A program made the position numbers and the translations under genes. Positions 37,644-47,918 of a stretch of DNA of 64,000 bases are shown in pieces (the stretch's first letter is position 1; each line of letters starts with the position of its first letter). Source of the stretch: Sphingosinicella microcystinivorans (GTDB taxonomy: Bacteria > Pseudomonadota > Alphaproteobacteria > Sphingomonadales > Sphingomonadaceae); contig NZ_RBWX01000009.1 in assembly GCF_003634215.1 (NCBI RefSeq), positions 62,001 to 126,000 on the forward strand, given 5' to 3'. The notes under the pieces were generated by a model, which was not told the DNA's origin, searched no databases, and saw only the letters and a program-made list of their open reading frames with translations.

Positions 37644-38591
37644 ATGAAACAGCGCACGCTCGGCGCCAGCGGCCTTTCGGTCGCTCCCATCATGCTCGGC
37701 GGCAACGTCTTCGGCTGGACCGCCGACGAAAAGACGAGCTTCGCCGTGCTGGACGCTTTCGCCGCCGGCGGCGGCAATTTCATCGATACGGCTGACGTTT
37801 ATTCCGCGTGGATACCCGGCAACAGTGGCGGCGAATCCGAAACGCTGATCGGAAAATGGCTGCGGGGGCGCGGTAGGCGCGACAAGATGGTCATCGCCAC
37901 AAAAGTCGGGATGCTGGAAGGCGAAGGCGGCAAAGGCCTCAAAGCAAGTCGCATTGCCGCCGCGTGCGAAGCCTCGTTGAAACGCCTGCAAACCGATGTG
38001 ATCGATGTTTACTTCGCTCACAGGGACGATCCCGAGACGCCGCTGGATGAGACGCTGGACGCGTTCGATGCGCTGGTGAAGGCGGGCAAGGTTCGCGCGA
38101 TCGGCGCCTCCAATTACAGTGCGGAACGACTCGCCGAAGCGCGGGCGATCAGCGACCGGAACGGGTGGGCGCGATTCACGGTACTGCAGCCACAATACAA
38201 CCTGTTGAAACGCGGCGATTATGAAGGCCCGCTCCAGCGGCTCGCTATCGACGAGATGATCGGCGTTGTGCCCTATTACGGCCTTGCGAGCGGTTATCTC
38301 TCAGGCAAATACCGCACCCCCGCTGATCTTTCCGGCGCACGCGCTGCTGCCGTGAAAAAATGGATGGACGGCCAAGGGGCTTCCGTCCTCGCCGCGCTGG
38401 ACAGCGTTTCCGCCGAAACCGGCGCCAGTCTCGCCGCCATAGCGCTTGCCTGGGTGAAAGAGCAGCCGGGCATCACCGCCCCAATTGCCAGCGCAAGCAA
38501 GCCGGAGCAGGTCGCGGACCTGATTACGGCCGCAACGCTGACGCTAACGCCCGATCAACTGAGCCGCCTGACGGCGGCGGGGCATCAGTAA
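37644..38591 (+). CDS. Aldo/keto reductase
   Basis: 315 residues from ATG 37644; GGAGAT precedes it. AKR marks are [12 protein letters not shown] (catalytic D and Y), VIATKVG (Lys), [17 protein letters not shown] (His) and [10 protein letters not shown]. The NADPH-binding region is in the C-terminal third ([13 protein letters not shown]). Related to the YajO/Tas and general oxidoreductase group. Physiological substrate unknown. The stop overlaps the convergent sdhA end by seven bases. Confidence 0.9.
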   Translation: MKQRTLGASGLSVAPIMLGGNVFGWTADEKTSFAVLDAFAAGGGNFIDTADVYSAWIPGNSGGESETLIGKWLRGRGRRDKMVIATKVGMLEGEGGKGLKASRIAAACEASLKRLQTDVIDVYFAHRDDPETPLDETLDAFDALVKAGKVRAIGASNYSAERLAEARAISDRNGWARFTVLQPQYNLLKRGDYEGPLQRLAIDEMIGVVPYYGLASGYLSGKYRTPADLSGARAAAVKKWMDGQGASVLAALDSVSAETGASLAAIALAWVKEQPGITAPIASASKPEQVADLITAATLTLTPDQLSRLTAAGHQ

Positions 38592-40387
38592 ACGCGTGCC
38601 TTCGGCTTGATGTACTCGATCTCGTCGGTAAGCGTGTAGGTGTGCACCGGTCGGGCATCGAGCTTCACCGCGCCGCCCTTGCCGCCCCAGCCTTCGAACC
38701 ACGAGATGGTGTGCTTCATCCAGTTCTCGTCGTCGCGGTTCGGATAGTCCTCGTGCATGTGTGCGCCGCGGCTTTCCTTGCGCGCGGCCGCGCCATGGAT
38801 CGTCACCATCGCCTGGCTGATGAGGTTGTCGAGTTCCAGCGTTTCGATAAGGTCGGTGTTCCAGACGAGCCCCTTGTCGGAGACGCGGATGTCCTGCACG
38901 CGCTCATACGTCTTCGTGAGCTTGCCGATGCCTTCCTGCAGAAGTTCGTCAGTGCGGAACACCGCGCAGTGCGCCTGCATGGTCTTCTGCATCTCGAGCC
39001 GCACGTCCGCCGTCGGGGAACCGCCCGACGCGTTGCGGAAGTGATCGAGACGGCCGAGCGCCATGTCGTTTGAATCCGCCGGCAGCGGTTTGTGCGCCAT
39101 GCCCGGCTTGATGATCTCTGCGACACGGTGCGCGGTGGCGCGGCCGAAGACGACGAGATCGATAAGGCTGTTGGAGCCGAGACGGTTGGCGCCGTGTACC
39201 GAAACGCACGCGGCTTCGCCGACCGCGAACAGGCCGGGGACGACCGTATCCGGGTTGCCATCCTTCAAGGTGACGACTTCGCCGTGATAGTTCGTGGGGA
39301 TGCCGCCCATGTTGTAGTGGACGGTGGGCACCACGGGGAGCGGCTGGCGCGTCAGGTCGACGCCGGCGAAGATCTTGCCGGTCTCGGTGATGCCGGGCAG
39401 GCGCTCGTGCAGGATCTTGGCGTCGATGTGGTTGAGGTGAAGGTAGATATGGTCCTTCTCCTTACCGACACCCCGGCCTTCGCGGATTTCCATCGCCATT
39501 GAGCGCGAGACCACGTCGCGGCTGGCGAGGTCCTTCGCGGACGGCGCATAGCGTTCCATGAAGCGCTCGCCCTCGGAGTTGGTGAGGTAGCCGCCCTCGC
39601 CGCGCGCACCTTCGGTGATGAGGACGCCCGCGCCGTAGATGCCGGTCGGGTGGAACTGCACGAATTCCATGTCCTGCAACGGCAAACCCGCACGCAGCAC
39701 CATGCCGCCGCCGTCACCCGTGCAGGTATGCGCGGAGGTGGCGGAGAAGTACGCACGGCCGTAGCCGCCCGTCGCAAGCACGACGCTGTGCGAACGGAAG
39801 CGGTGGATGGTGCCGTCTTCCATGCACATGGCGATGACGCCGCGGCACTCGCCGTTCTCCATGATGAGATCGAGCGCGAAATATTCGATGAAGAAGTCCG
39901 CGCTGTAGCGCAGCGACTGCTGGTAAAGCGCGTGCAGCATGGCGTGGCCGGTGCGGTCGGCAGCGGCGCAGGTGCGCTGCGCGGGCGGGCCGGCGCCCAT
40001 GTTCTGCATCATGCCCCCGAACGGGCGCTGATAGATCTTGCCTTCGCTGGTGCGGCTGAACGGCACACCCGCGTGCTCCAGCTCGTAAACGGCGGCAGGC
40101 GCCTCGCGGCAGAGATATTCGATCGCGTCCTGATCGCCGAGCCAGTCTGACCCCTTCACGGTGTCGTACATGTGCCAGGTCCAGTGGTCCGGCCCCATGT
40201 TGCCGAGCGAGGCGGCGATGCCGCCCTGCGCCGCGACAGTGTGCGAGCGCGTGGGGAACACCTTGGTGATGCAGGCGGTCTTTAGGCCCGCCTCGGCGAT
40301 GCCCATCGTTGCGCGGAGGCCCGAACCGCCGGCGCCGACGACGACGGCATCATAGGTGTGATCGATGATCTGATAGCTGCTGGTCAT
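38585..40387 (-). CDS. sdhA: Succinate dehydrogenase flavoprotein subunit
   Basis: 600 residues, full length. FAD-binding start [16 protein letters not shown], the covalent flavin His in [11 protein letters not shown], active-site HPTGIYGAG and [17 protein letters not shown], and a C-terminal KPKARVY. It oxidises succinate in the TCA cycle and complex II. Order on the minus strand is sdhC-sdhD-sdhA. Strikingly, the iron-sulfur subunit gene sdhB does not follow; the next gene is a convergent aldo/keto reductase. Confidence 0.97.
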   Translation of the reverse strand: MTSSYQIIDHTYDAVVVGAGGSGLRATMGIAEAGLKTACITKVFPTRSHTVAAQGGIAASLGNMGPDHWTWHMYDTVKGSDWLGDQDAIEYLCREAPAAVYELEHAGVPFSRTSEGKIYQRPFGGMMQNMGAGPPAQRTCAAADRTGHAMLHALYQQSLRYSADFFIEYFALDLIMENGECRGVIAMCMEDGTIHRFRSHSVVLATGGYGRAYFSATSAHTCTGDGGGMVLRAGLPLQDMEFVQFHPTGIYGAGVLITEGARGEGGYLTNSEGERFMERYAPSAKDLASRDVVSRSMAMEIREGRGVGKEKDHIYLHLNHIDAKILHERLPGITETGKIFAGVDLTRQPLPVVPTVHYNMGGIPTNYHGEVVTLKDGNPDTVVPGLFAVGEAACVSVHGANRLGSNSLIDLVVFGRATAHRVAEIIKPGMAHKPLPADSNDMALGRLDHFRNASGGSPTADVRLEMQKTMQAHCAVFRTDELLQEGIGKLTKTYERVQDIRVSDKGLVWNTDLIETLELDNLISQAMVTIHGAAARKESRGAHMHEDYPNRDDENWMKHTISWFEGWGGKGGAVKLDARPVHTYTLTDEIEYIKPKARVY

Positions 40388-40401
40388 GCGTATTCAGTCC
40401 G

Positions 40402-40779
40402 TCAGGCGCCGAGCGCGATCTTGAGAATGGAGAAGACGCCGACGAGGCCGCCGGCAACAGCGAAGGCATTAAGCGCAAGGAGCATCGCGACCTTGGTGCC
40501 TTCATGCAGGTAGTCTTCGATCAAAACCTGAAGACCAAGCCGCAAGTGCCAGAAAACGCTCACCACGAACAGGATCAGCGGCACCGCGACGAGCGGCTGC
40601 GCCATCCAGTCCGTCACCGTCTGATAACCGAGGTCAGGCAGGCGCACGAGCGACACGATGAACCAGACGACAAGCAGCAGGTTCGCGATCGCCGTGACGC
40701 GCTGCAGCCACCAGTGGTGCACGCCGCTCTTCGCCGCGCCGAGGCCGCGCACGCGGCCGATTTCGGTTCCACGTCCCAT
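40402..40779 (-). CDS. sdhD: Succinate dehydrogenase membrane anchor subunit
   Basis: 125 residues with three transmembrane helices (ANLLLVVWFIVSLV, VPLILFVVSVFWHLRLG, AMLLALNAFAVAGGLVGVFSI). The N-terminal GSAKSGVHHWW-like region (here GAAKSGVHHWWLQRVTA) and HLRLGLQVLIEDY, with the heme or quinone-site His and Asp-Tyr, are typical. It is 14 bases before sdhA and 12 after sdhC. Confidence 0.94.
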   Translation of the reverse strand: MGRGTEIGRVRGLGAAKSGVHHWWLQRVTAIANLLLVVWFIVSLVRLPDLGYQTVTDWMAQPLVAVPLILFVVSVFWHLRLGLQVLIEDYLHEGTKVAMLLALNAFAVAGGLVGVFSILKIALGA

Positions 40780-40791
40780 CAGGCAGGCTCC

Positions 40792-41178
40792 TCAGACGTA
40801 CAGGATGATCGCCCAGGTGATCGCGGTAAGCGTCAGCGAGGCAAGAATGGTGAGGATGGCGGTCAGCTTCGACGTGGCGAGGTCGTAGCCCCAGCCGGTA
40901 TCCATCGCGAGGTGGCGGATGCCCGACATCATATGCTGATAGACGGCCCACGTCATCGCCACGAGAATCGTGATGCCCACCCAGCCTGACGCGATCGACA
41001 GGAAGGTCTCGTAGGCCTCGGGCCCGGTCGCGGCGGCCACGAGCCACCAGAGGAACAGCAGCGTGCCACCGATGGCGAGGCCATCGCCCGTGGCGCGGTG
41101 CAGGATCGAAACCAGCATGTGGACGCGCCAGCGCCAGATGCCGAGGTGCGGTGAAAGCGGCCGGTTCACGGATGCCAC
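40792..41178 (-). CDS. sdhC: Succinate dehydrogenase cytochrome b subunit
   Basis: 128 residues. Starts at GTG 41178, from which the family opening RPLSPHLGIWRWRVHML follows. The SILHRATG motif and the heme-ligand region QHMMSGIRHLAMD are present, with three membrane helices. First gene of the sdh operon; its promoter must be within 41179-41278, where I cannot name a clear element. Confidence 0.95.
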   Translation of the reverse strand: MASVNRPLSPHLGIWRWRVHMLVSILHRATGDGLAIGGTLLFLWWLVAAATGPEAYETFLSIASGWVGITILVAMTWAVYQHMMSGIRHLAMDTGWGYDLATSKLTAILTILASLTLTAITWAIILYV

Positions 41179-41278
41179 GCTTTTATCCCCAGTTGAGTGC
41201 CCTTTTCACGGGTGCTTTTAGGGCGCGCGGCGAGTCGTGCAACTCTTATGCTTGCGAACGATTCTCAACTAAGCCGAT

Positions 41279-41638
41279 TCAAGCGCCGCGGAGTCGCTGG
41301 AGTGTCGAGAAGCGCGGGTTATCAACGGCAAGACGCGCGCGTACCCCCGCCTCCAGCGCATCAAGAAGCCCGGGCGTCTCCGCAGTCCATTCGCCGGCGC
41401 GGATACGCGCGCAGGCCTCGGCAACACGCGCCTCTGCCGCAACGTCAGGGAGCAACGCGCCAAGCGCAGCGGCCTCCGCCTCGGATGGGTGTTCACGCAG
41501 CTCGCGGACAACAATGGCAAGCGCATTGGCAGCGACCTTGGCGTGGAAGGCCGTGCGGCCGGAAAGTTCACTCTCCGCCTCTTTCAGAAAGGCGGCAGCG
41601 GCCTCGACAAGGTCAGCGGCTTCGATTCTGGACCGCAT
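41279..41638 (-). CDS. DUF6285 family protein
   Basis: 119 residues, helical, opening with MRSRIEAADLVEAAAAFLK and ending with VDNPRFSTLQRLRGA. Members of this family occur next to phosphotransferase-family proteins, as here, where the gap is three bases. The two genes are presumably cotranscribed and may act on the same substrate. No signal peptide or membrane segment. Function unknown. Confidence 0.8.
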   Translation of the reverse strand: MRSRIEAADLVEAAAAFLKEAESELSGRTAFHAKVAANALAIVVRELREHPSEAEAAALGALLPDVAAEARVAEACARIRAGEWTAETPGLLDALEAGVRARLAVDNPRFSTLQRLRGA

Positions 41639-41641
41639 GGT

Positions 41642-42661
41642 TCAAAGCGCTCCGTGCTTCAGCATGTAGAGAAGATCGGCCTCGGTTTCCGAGACACGGC
41701 GGGCGATCGCTGCGCGCTCGACGGAGGCCACCTCGCCCGAGAGATGTGCCGCCCCCATCTGCATGCACATCACGCCCCAGCGCAGTGACCCCAGCATTTC
41801 GAATGCAAGCGCAAGTTCGGGGTCGACCTTCATGCCGCCAGACGCTTCATAGGCCGCATAAAACGCCTCGCGCTCCGCGAAGCCGCCAACGGGCATCTGC
41901 GTCTGGCCGAAGCGCCACGTGTTGGTGGACAGCCAGCCGATATCGAGTAGCGGATGGCCGATGTGGGCCAGTTCCCAGTCGACGACCGCCGCCAGGCCCG
42001 TATCGCCCACGATGAGGTTGCCTGAGCGGAAATCACCGTGAACAAGCGCGAGATTGCCATCTTCCGGCAAGGACTCCCCCAGCATGGCGAAGGCCAGCTC
42101 GAACACGGGCACGGCGCCCTCGCAGTCATCATAGATCTCACGAAGAGCGCGAAGCTGGGCCTGCGGCGTCAGCACGGGAAGCCGGAGATCAGCGACGGCT
42201 TCCGCGCCGATCGCGTGGATACGGGCAAGCGATTCCGCGCAATCGGCAAGCATCGCGGCCCTTGCCCCGGCATAAGCGTTGTCGCGCAGCCAGCGCGGCG
42301 CGAGCGTCTCCCCCTCCACGAACGCCATGACAAAGCCCTCGCCAAGGTCGTCCTGCGGCGTCAGAACGGCGATCACCTCGGCAACGCGGACACCGGCCTT
42401 CCCGACCCGTGTCTGTAGCGCAGCCTGCACCGCCCTCGACATGCCCGCCACTGTCTGGCCGGGCGGTGTCACCTGCAAAATGAGCCGCCACGCCTGGCCT
42501 TCGCGAACAGCATCCACGGCATAGGTGAGCGAACTGGCGCCGCCCGAGAGCGGGCTCACCGCCTCCACATCGACATGGCCGGGCACGGCCCGCTCGAGCA
42601 CACGGGCAAGGCGTGCGCGCGCTGCCCCCGGATCGGTCCTGTCTTGTTCCATTATGGACAC
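41642..42661 (-). CDS. Phosphotransferase-family protein (second copy)
   Basis: 339 residues from GTG 42661, supported by GGAGAGG seven bases upstream; an ATG at 42652 is the alternative. Same fold as the protein at 26003: VHGDFRSGNLIVGD (catalytic D) and AVVDWELAHIGHP (metal D), with a shortened N-terminal lobe. Paired with DUF6285, a combination commonly seen with acyl-CoA metabolism genes. Its specific substrate is unknown. Confidence 0.87.
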   Translation of the reverse strand: MSIMEQDRTDPGAARARLARVLERAVPGHVDVEAVSPLSGGASSLTYAVDAVREGQAWRLILQVTPPGQTVAGMSRAVQAALQTRVGKAGVRVAEVIAVLTPQDDLGEGFVMAFVEGETLAPRWLRDNAYAGARAAMLADCAESLARIHAIGAEAVADLRLPVLTPQAQLRALREIYDDCEGAVPVFELAFAMLGESLPEDGNLALVHGDFRSGNLIVGDTGLAAVVDWELAHIGHPLLDIGWLSTNTWRFGQTQMPVGGFAEREAFYAAYEASGGMKVDPELALAFEMLGSLRWGVMCMQMGAAHLSGEVASVERAAIARRVSETEADLLYMLKHGAL

Positions 42662-42781
42662 GGTAGCGCCTCTCCGCCGCGCCGCAACTGCGCGATCTAA
42701 CGGGGCGTTAACCCAGACCGGCTATATCGTTTCGGACTCGACACCCCTTTTTACGCGAAAAGCAGGCGACAGAATCAACGC

Positions 42782-44110
42782 ATGATCGACAACGAAACGG
42801 TCTCCTGGCGGGAGCGGCTGCGCTCTTATCGCATCACAGACGAAGATCAGCGCCTGATGCCTGAGCTTTGGCAGGTGCTGGAGCCGGTTGCGCCACAGAT
42901 GGCAGAGGCGTTCTGGGAGGTCTTCGGGCCTTCGGCAGGCGCGGGCGACGACCTGACGCCCGAACACAAGCGCATCATGATCGAGAATAGCGTCGCTTAC
43001 ACGCGGCAGAACCTCACCGATCCGCTCGATACCGCATGGATGGAGCGCGTGGCGCTGCACGGCAACGGCGTATTCGCCGCGGGCGCCAAGAGCCACGAGG
43101 CCGTGGGCGCATTCAGCTGCGCCTATGACGTCGCCTACGAATACCTGCCGCATGAGGTCGAGGATCGCACCAAGCTCGCCAAGATGCTGCGCGTGCTTTC
43201 AAAGATCTGCGAGCTTGAAGTGGATCTCGTGCTGACGCGCGTGCTGGTTCTGCGGGACAAGCAGCGTACCGACGAGATTCATGCGTACGGCGAAAAATTC
43301 CGCACGCTGATCGCAAGCGCCGTCGAGCGCACCTCGCAGCGCTCCGCCGCCGTGCGCACGCAGTCCGCGACCGCAGCGATCAAGGCACGCGACATGCTTT
43401 CGAAATCCGCCGAGGTGGCCGCCGCTGCCGAGCAATCGGCGATGGCGATGCGGCAGGCCGCTGAAACAGCTGCCGGGCTTATCCGCACGATCGAGGAAAC
43501 GCGGGCGGAAGTGGATGGCGCCGCCACCGTCGCCGACCGCGCGACGGCGCAGGCCGGCGAGGCAGTCGATTCGGTGACGCTGCTTGCCAAGCACAGTGAA
43601 ACGATCGAATCGATCGTCAGCCTGATCCGCGACATCGCCGGGCAGACGAACCTCCTCGCGCTCAACGCCACGATCGAGGCCGCGCGCGCGGGGGATGCCG
43701 GGCGCGGCTTTGCCGTGGTTGCACAGGAAGTGAAATCGCTCGCCGGGCAGACCGCACGCGCCACTGACGACATCGCCAAGCAGATCGCCGCGATTCAGGC
43801 CGCGACGCAGAGCACGGTCGCCGCGAACGGATCAATCCGCGAAACGGTGGACGGCGTGCGCAAGTCCGCCGACCGCATCAAGGGCGCGATGGACAATCAG
43901 GCGGCGACGGTGACGATGATCACCGGCTCGGTCGACGAGACCGCGCTTTCGGCAGACGCCATGTCCGCCGCGATTGCCAGCATCCGCCATTCCACTGAAA
44001 GCGTGGCAAGCGAGGTGGATACGGTGCGCGTGGTGTTCGCCGAGGTGGACGAGCAACTGACGCAGCTTCAGAGCGCGGTGGGTGAGTTCATGGCAGCCAT
44101 TGCTGCCTAA
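42782..44110 (+). CDS. Soluble globin-coupled chemoreceptor
   Basis: 442 residues. The N-terminal globin-sensor domain (about 15-170) includes a likely proximal heme His, H93, in [10 protein letters not shown]. The C-terminal methyl-accepting signalling domain has the hairpin [20 protein letters not shown] and the conserved EVKSLAGQT. No transmembrane helix, so the protein is cytoplasmic like HemAT, an oxygen sensor. No other chemotaxis genes are in the window, so partner CheA/CheW must be elsewhere. ATG 42782. Confidence 0.9.
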   Translation: MIDNETVSWRERLRSYRITDEDQRLMPELWQVLEPVAPQMAEAFWEVFGPSAGAGDDLTPEHKRIMIENSVAYTRQNLTDPLDTAWMERVALHGNGVFAAGAKSHEAVGAFSCAYDVAYEYLPHEVEDRTKLAKMLRVLSKICELEVDLVLTRVLVLRDKQRTDEIHAYGEKFRTLIASAVERTSQRSAAVRTQSATAAIKARDMLSKSAEVAAAAEQSAMAMRQAAETAAGLIRTIEETRAEVDGAATVADRATAQAGEAVDSVTLLAKHSETIESIVSLIRDIAGQTNLLALNATIEAARAGDAGRGFAVVAQEVKSLAGQTARATDDIAKQIAAIQAATQSTVAANGSIRETVDGVRKSADRIKGAMDNQAATVTMITGSVDETALSADAMSAAIASIRHSTESVASEVDTVRVVFAEVDEQLTQLQSAVGEFMAAIAA

Positions 44111-44164
44111 CCCCTCTATCGGGGGTGATGACAGAGTGGCCGCGCGGCGGATAGACTCGCACGC

Positions 44165-44878
44165 ATGTCACGTCCTCACATCTTCATCACCGGCGCCTCA
44201 CGCGGCATCGGCGCTGCAACCATGGCCCTCATCCGCGAGGACGACGCGCATGTCGTTGGCCACGCCACAACGGATGGCGGCGGACTGATCGGCGCTGATC
44301 TCAGCCAGCCGGGCGCGGGCCGGGCGCTCTGGAAGAGGGCGCTGGAGGCGCTCGATGGGCGCATCGACGTTCTGGTGAACAACGCGGGCGTGTTCGAGGA
44401 CAATCCGCTGGAGGCGAGCGACGCCGATTGGGATGCGCAGTGGGAACGCGGCCTCGCGATCAACCTGAAGGCGGCGGCGGACCTGTCGCGCGCGGCGATC
44501 CTGCACTGGCGGGAGCGTGGTAGCGGCGGGCGCATCGTCAATGTTGCGAGCCGCGCCGGGCACCGAGGTGATTCGCCCGCGCACTGGCACTATGCGGCAG
44601 CGAAGGCGGGCATGATTGCGATGACCAAGACGATCGCGCGGGCGCACGCGAACGAGGGCATTCTCGCTTATGCGGTCGCACCCGGCTTCACGATGACCGG
44701 AATGGCGGAAGACTATCTTTCGAGCCGCGGCGGCCAACAGCTTCTCGCCGACATCCCGCTCGGCCGCGTTGCCGATCCCGGCGAAGTGGCGAATGCGATC
44801 ATCTACCTGGCGCTGAAGGCGCCCGCCGCGATGACAGGCGCGACGCTCGACATCAACGGCGCGAGCTACGTGCGCTGA
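44165..44878 (+). CDS. SDR-family oxidoreductase
   Basis: 237 residues. NAD(P)-binding ITGASRGIG, structural NNAG, catalytic S in VNVASRAGHRG and Y-x-x-x-K in HYAAAKAGM. The classic SDR fold, resembling 3-oxoacyl-ACP reductase-like enzymes. Substrate unknown. Convergent with the quinone oxidoreductase gene, four bases away. Confidence 0.9.
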   Translation: MSRPHIFITGASRGIGAATMALIREDDAHVVGHATTDGGGLIGADLSQPGAGRALWKRALEALDGRIDVLVNNAGVFEDNPLEASDADWDAQWERGLAINLKAAADLSRAAILHWRERGSGGRIVNVASRAGHRGDSPAHWHYAAAKAGMIAMTKTIARAHANEGILAYAVAPGFTMTGMAEDYLSSRGGQQLLADIPLGRVADPGEVANAIIYLALKAPAAMTGATLDINGASYVR

Positions 44879-44881
44879 CCG

Positions 44882-45853
44882 TCAGGCCTCGATAAGCACC
44901 TTGCCCATCGCCTTGCGGTCCATCATCCAGCGGATCGCCTCGGCGCCATCGTCCAGGCTGAAACGCCGGGAGATGTGCGGGTGCAGCTTGCCCTCGCCCA
45001 GCCACTGGATCAGCTCGGCCATGTTCGCGGCGTGCACCTTCGGTTCGCGCATCGTGAACGCGCCCCAGAACACGCCGACGATCGACGCGCCCTTGATGAG
45101 CGCGAGGTTGAGCGGGAGCTTCGGGATCTCTCCGCCCGCGAAGCCGACGACGAGGTAGCGGCCGTTCCAGCCGATCGAGCGGAAGGCGGGCTCGGCGAAC
45201 TTGTCCCCCACCGGATCGTAAATCACGTCCGGCCCGGCGCCGCAGGTGCGCTTGATGCCCTCGCGGAGATCTTCGGTGGAGTAGTTGATCGTCTCGTCAG
45301 CACCGTATTCGCGGCAGAGCGCGAGCTTCTCGTCAGACGAGGCCGCGGCAACGACTTTCGCGCCCATCACCTTGCCGAGTTCGACCGCCGCGAGCCCGAC
45401 ACCGCCCGCCGCGCCGAGGACGAGCAGCGTTTCGCCGGGCTGGATGTTCGCGCGCTGCTTCAGCGCGTGGTGGGAGGTCGCGTAGGTCATGGTGAAGCCC
45501 GCAGCGATGTCGAGCGGCATCGAATCGGGGAGCGGCACGGCCTTCGAAGCCTCCGCGATGAGATATTCGGCGAAACCGCCCGTTCCGGTCATCGCCAGCA
45601 CGCGATCGCCGGGCTTCAGATGTGTGACCCCCTCGCCGACCGCATCGACCGTGCCCGCTACTTCCCCGCCCGGCGCGAACGGCAGCGGCGGTTTGAACTG
45701 GTAGAGGTTCTGGATGATGAGCACGTCCGGGAAGTTCACGCCCGCGGCGGCGACGCGAATGCGCACCTCACCCTTGCCGGGCTCCGGCGTCGGGACCTCG
45801 CGCACGACCAGCTTTTCGGGTGGCCCGTATTCCACGCAAAGCAGCGCCTTCAT
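44882..45853 (-). CDS. NADPH:quinone oxidoreductase (zinc-independent MDR family)
   Basis: 323 residues. GroES-like N-terminal half (GEVRIRVAAAGVNFPDVLI) and a Rossmann half with LVLGAAGGVGLAAVELGKVMGAKV. The YDPVGDKFAEPAFRSIGWNGRYLVVGFAGG segments, shared with acyl-group-type quinone reductases, are present in pieces. It lacks the zinc ligands of alcohol dehydrogenases. It reduces quinones or enoyl substrates with NADPH. Complete. Confidence 0.9.
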   Translation of the reverse strand: MKALLCVEYGPPEKLVVREVPTPEPGKGEVRIRVAAAGVNFPDVLIIQNLYQFKPPLPFAPGGEVAGTVDAVGEGVTHLKPGDRVLAMTGTGGFAEYLIAEASKAVPLPDSMPLDIAAGFTMTYATSHHALKQRANIQPGETLLVLGAAGGVGLAAVELGKVMGAKVVAAASSDEKLALCREYGADETINYSTEDLREGIKRTCGAGPDVIYDPVGDKFAEPAFRSIGWNGRYLVVGFAGGEIPKLPLNLALIKGASIVGVFWGAFTMREPKVHAANMAELIQWLGEGKLHPHISRRFSLDDGAEAIRWMMDRKAMGKVLIEA

Positions 45854-45929
45854 AATCTGTCCCTTTCACCATCCGCAGGTTGCCATTCGGCGTTCACTCG
45901 GCACAATAACCGCATGAAGGGTGGGGACA

Positions 45930-46961
45930 ATGCACGACAAAGATAGGCTCACCGTCGCCGTGATGGGCGCCGGCCTCATCGGCTGCTACATCGGTGGTGC
46001 GCTTGCCGCGGGCGGCGCGCGGGTGACGCTGATCGGCCGGCCGACCTATATGGTCGCCATCCGCGAGAATGGCCTGCGAATTTCCGATGTGAGCGGGCGA
46101 GATACGCTCGTTCCCGCCTCCGACATCGTCTTGACCGAAAGTCCGGCAGCCGCCGAGGGCGCGGATATCGTGCTTGTGACGGTGAAGAGCGACGCCACCG
46201 CAGAGGCAGCCGCAGCGCTTGCGCCTTACCTCGCGGAGGGAACCCCGGTGCTTTCGCTCCAGAACGGCGCGGACAACGTTGCAGCCATTGGCGCAGCATT
46301 GCCCGAGGCGCGCGCCTTAGCGGGGATGGTTCCGTTCAATGTGGCTGGGCGCGGGCCTGCCCATTTTCACCAGGCGACGAGCGCCCCGCTACAGATCGAT
46401 GCCGATCCGGCGCTCGACAGGTTCGCCGACCTGCTTGCCGCAGGCGGGCTTCCACCTGTGCGCAGCGCCGACATGGAAGGCGTGCTGTGGGGCAAGCTGC
46501 TCGTGAACCTAAATAACGCAATCAACGCGCTTTCCGGCAAGACGCTGGCGCAGGAGTTCGCCGACCGCGATTACCGCCGCGCGTGGGCGCTTTCGATGCG
46601 CGAAGGGCTCCGACTTGTGAAGGCGGCAGGCATTCGGCCCGCGAGTGTGCTGCCGCTCCCGATCGAGCGAATGCCGCTTCTGCTGTCGCTGCCGAATTTC
46701 CTCTACCGGCGTATCGCCGCGCGGCAGAAAACCACCGTGGACCGCCACGCACGCTCATCAATGGCGGACGACCTCGCGCGCGGACGGCATACCGAGGTCG
46801 ACCACCTGAACGGCGCTGTCGTGCGTCTGGCGGCACGGCTGGGGCGCAAGGCCCCAGTGAACGCGAAACTGGTCACGCTGGTCCGCGCCGCTGAGACCGG
46901 AGCGCCTCCGATCTCCGGCAAGATGCTGCGTCAGACGCTCGCGGCGTCGATGAGGGCCTGA
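45930..46961 (+). CDS. 2-dehydropantoate 2-reductase family protein
   Basis: 343 residues from ATG 45930 (AAGGGTGGGG upstream; a GTG at 45921 is in frame). Opening VAVMGAGLIGCYIGGALAAGGARVTLIGRP is the NADP-binding loop of the PanE/ketopantoate reductase family, with GKLLVNLNNAINAL and a C-terminal TEVDHLNGAVVRLA, which carries the catalytic Lys/Glu region. It may be the pantothenate enzyme or another 2-keto acid reductase. The last 31 bp overlap the 3' end of oxyR. Confidence 0.82.
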   Translation: MHDKDRLTVAVMGAGLIGCYIGGALAAGGARVTLIGRPTYMVAIRENGLRISDVSGRDTLVPASDIVLTESPAAAEGADIVLVTVKSDATAEAAAALAPYLAEGTPVLSLQNGADNVAAIGAALPEARALAGMVPFNVAGRGPAHFHQATSAPLQIDADPALDRFADLLAAGGLPPVRSADMEGVLWGKLLVNLNNAINALSGKTLAQEFADRDYRRAWALSMREGLRLVKAAGIRPASVLPLPIERMPLLLSLPNFLYRRIAARQKTTVDRHARSSMADDLARGRHTEVDHLNGAVVRLAARLGRKAPVNAKLVTLVRAAETGAPPISGKMLRQTLAASMRA

Positions 46962-47833
46962 GCGAGCAGGCGGAACTCTTCCTCGCGCGGGCTCGACTTG
47001 CGCCAGACGAGCGCGATCTCGCGGAACGGCTTCTCGCCGTCGATCGGCCGCGTCTCGACATCGGTGCCGTTGAGGATGCCTGCCTTCAGCGCCATGTCCG
47101 GCACCAGCGTGGTGCCGAGGCGGTTATCGACCATCTGGATGAGCGTGTGCAGCGAGGTGCCGACAACCGACGTTTCCGCGCGATATTCCGGGCGCCCACA
47201 AGCCGCGAGCGCGTGCTCCTTGAGGCAGTGTCCATCTTCCAGCAGCAACAGCCGATCGGTATCGATGTCCTGGGGATGGATCACCTTGCCGGCACCGTGG
47301 ATATCGTCCTTGTGCGCGGCGATGTGGAAATAGTCGCGGAACAGCTTCACGCTCGCCACGTCGCCGCAGGGAAACGGCAACGCGAGCAGCACACAGTCCA
47401 CCTGCCCCCGCCCGAGCGCATCGCACACCGAGGCACTCGTCTCCTCGCGCAGATAGAGCTTGAGATCGGGCCAGGAGGCGCGCAGGCGCGGTAGCGCCTT
47501 CGGCAGGAAGAACGGCGCGATCGTGGGGATCACACCCATGCGAATTTCGCCCGTCAGAGGCCGAGCCTCGGCCTGCGCCAGCGCGGCGAGGTCTTCGGCC
47601 TCGCGCAGCACGAGTATCGCTTTGCGCGCGATCTTCTCGCCGAGCGGGGTGAAGCGCACCACGCGTCGTGTGCGTTCGACGAGCGCGGCATCGAGCAGCG
47701 TCTCCAGCTCCCGAATGCCGGAAGAGAGTGTCGACTGGGTGACGAAACAGGCATCGGCGGCGCGGCCGAAGTGTTGATGCTCGTGAAGCGCCGCAAGATA
47801 TTGGAGCTGCTTGAGGGTGGGCAGAAACGTCAT
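46931..47833 (-). CDS. oxyR: LysR-type peroxide regulator OxyR
   Basis: 300 residues. N-terminal winged HTH (QLQYLAALHEHQHFGRAADA, then STLSSGIRELE). The effector domain has the OxyR signature LLLLEDGHCLKEHALAACG, with C203 and C212 at the same spacing as C199/C208 of E. coli OxyR. It should activate peroxide defence genes on disulfide formation. No catalase or peroxiredoxin gene is in the window, so its targets lie elsewhere. It converges with and overlaps the PanE-like gene by 31 bases. Confidence 0.92.
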   Translation of the reverse strand: MTFLPTLKQLQYLAALHEHQHFGRAADACFVTQSTLSSGIRELETLLDAALVERTRRVVRFTPLGEKIARKAILVLREAEDLAALAQAEARPLTGEIRMGVIPTIAPFFLPKALPRLRASWPDLKLYLREETSASVCDALGRGQVDCVLLALPFPCGDVASVKLFRDYFHIAAHKDDIHGAGKVIHPQDIDTDRLLLLEDGHCLKEHALAACGRPEYRAETSVVGTSLHTLIQMVDNRLGTTLVPDMALKAGILNGTDVETRPIDGEKPFREIALVWRKSSPREEEFRLLAQALIDAASV

Positions 47834-47918
47834 CGGCTTTTTCGATCAGTCTGACCAAATTTATCCATTGGCTCCATAACGCGCCAGGCGGATATGAACA
47901 AGCCACTGAAGCCCCCCC

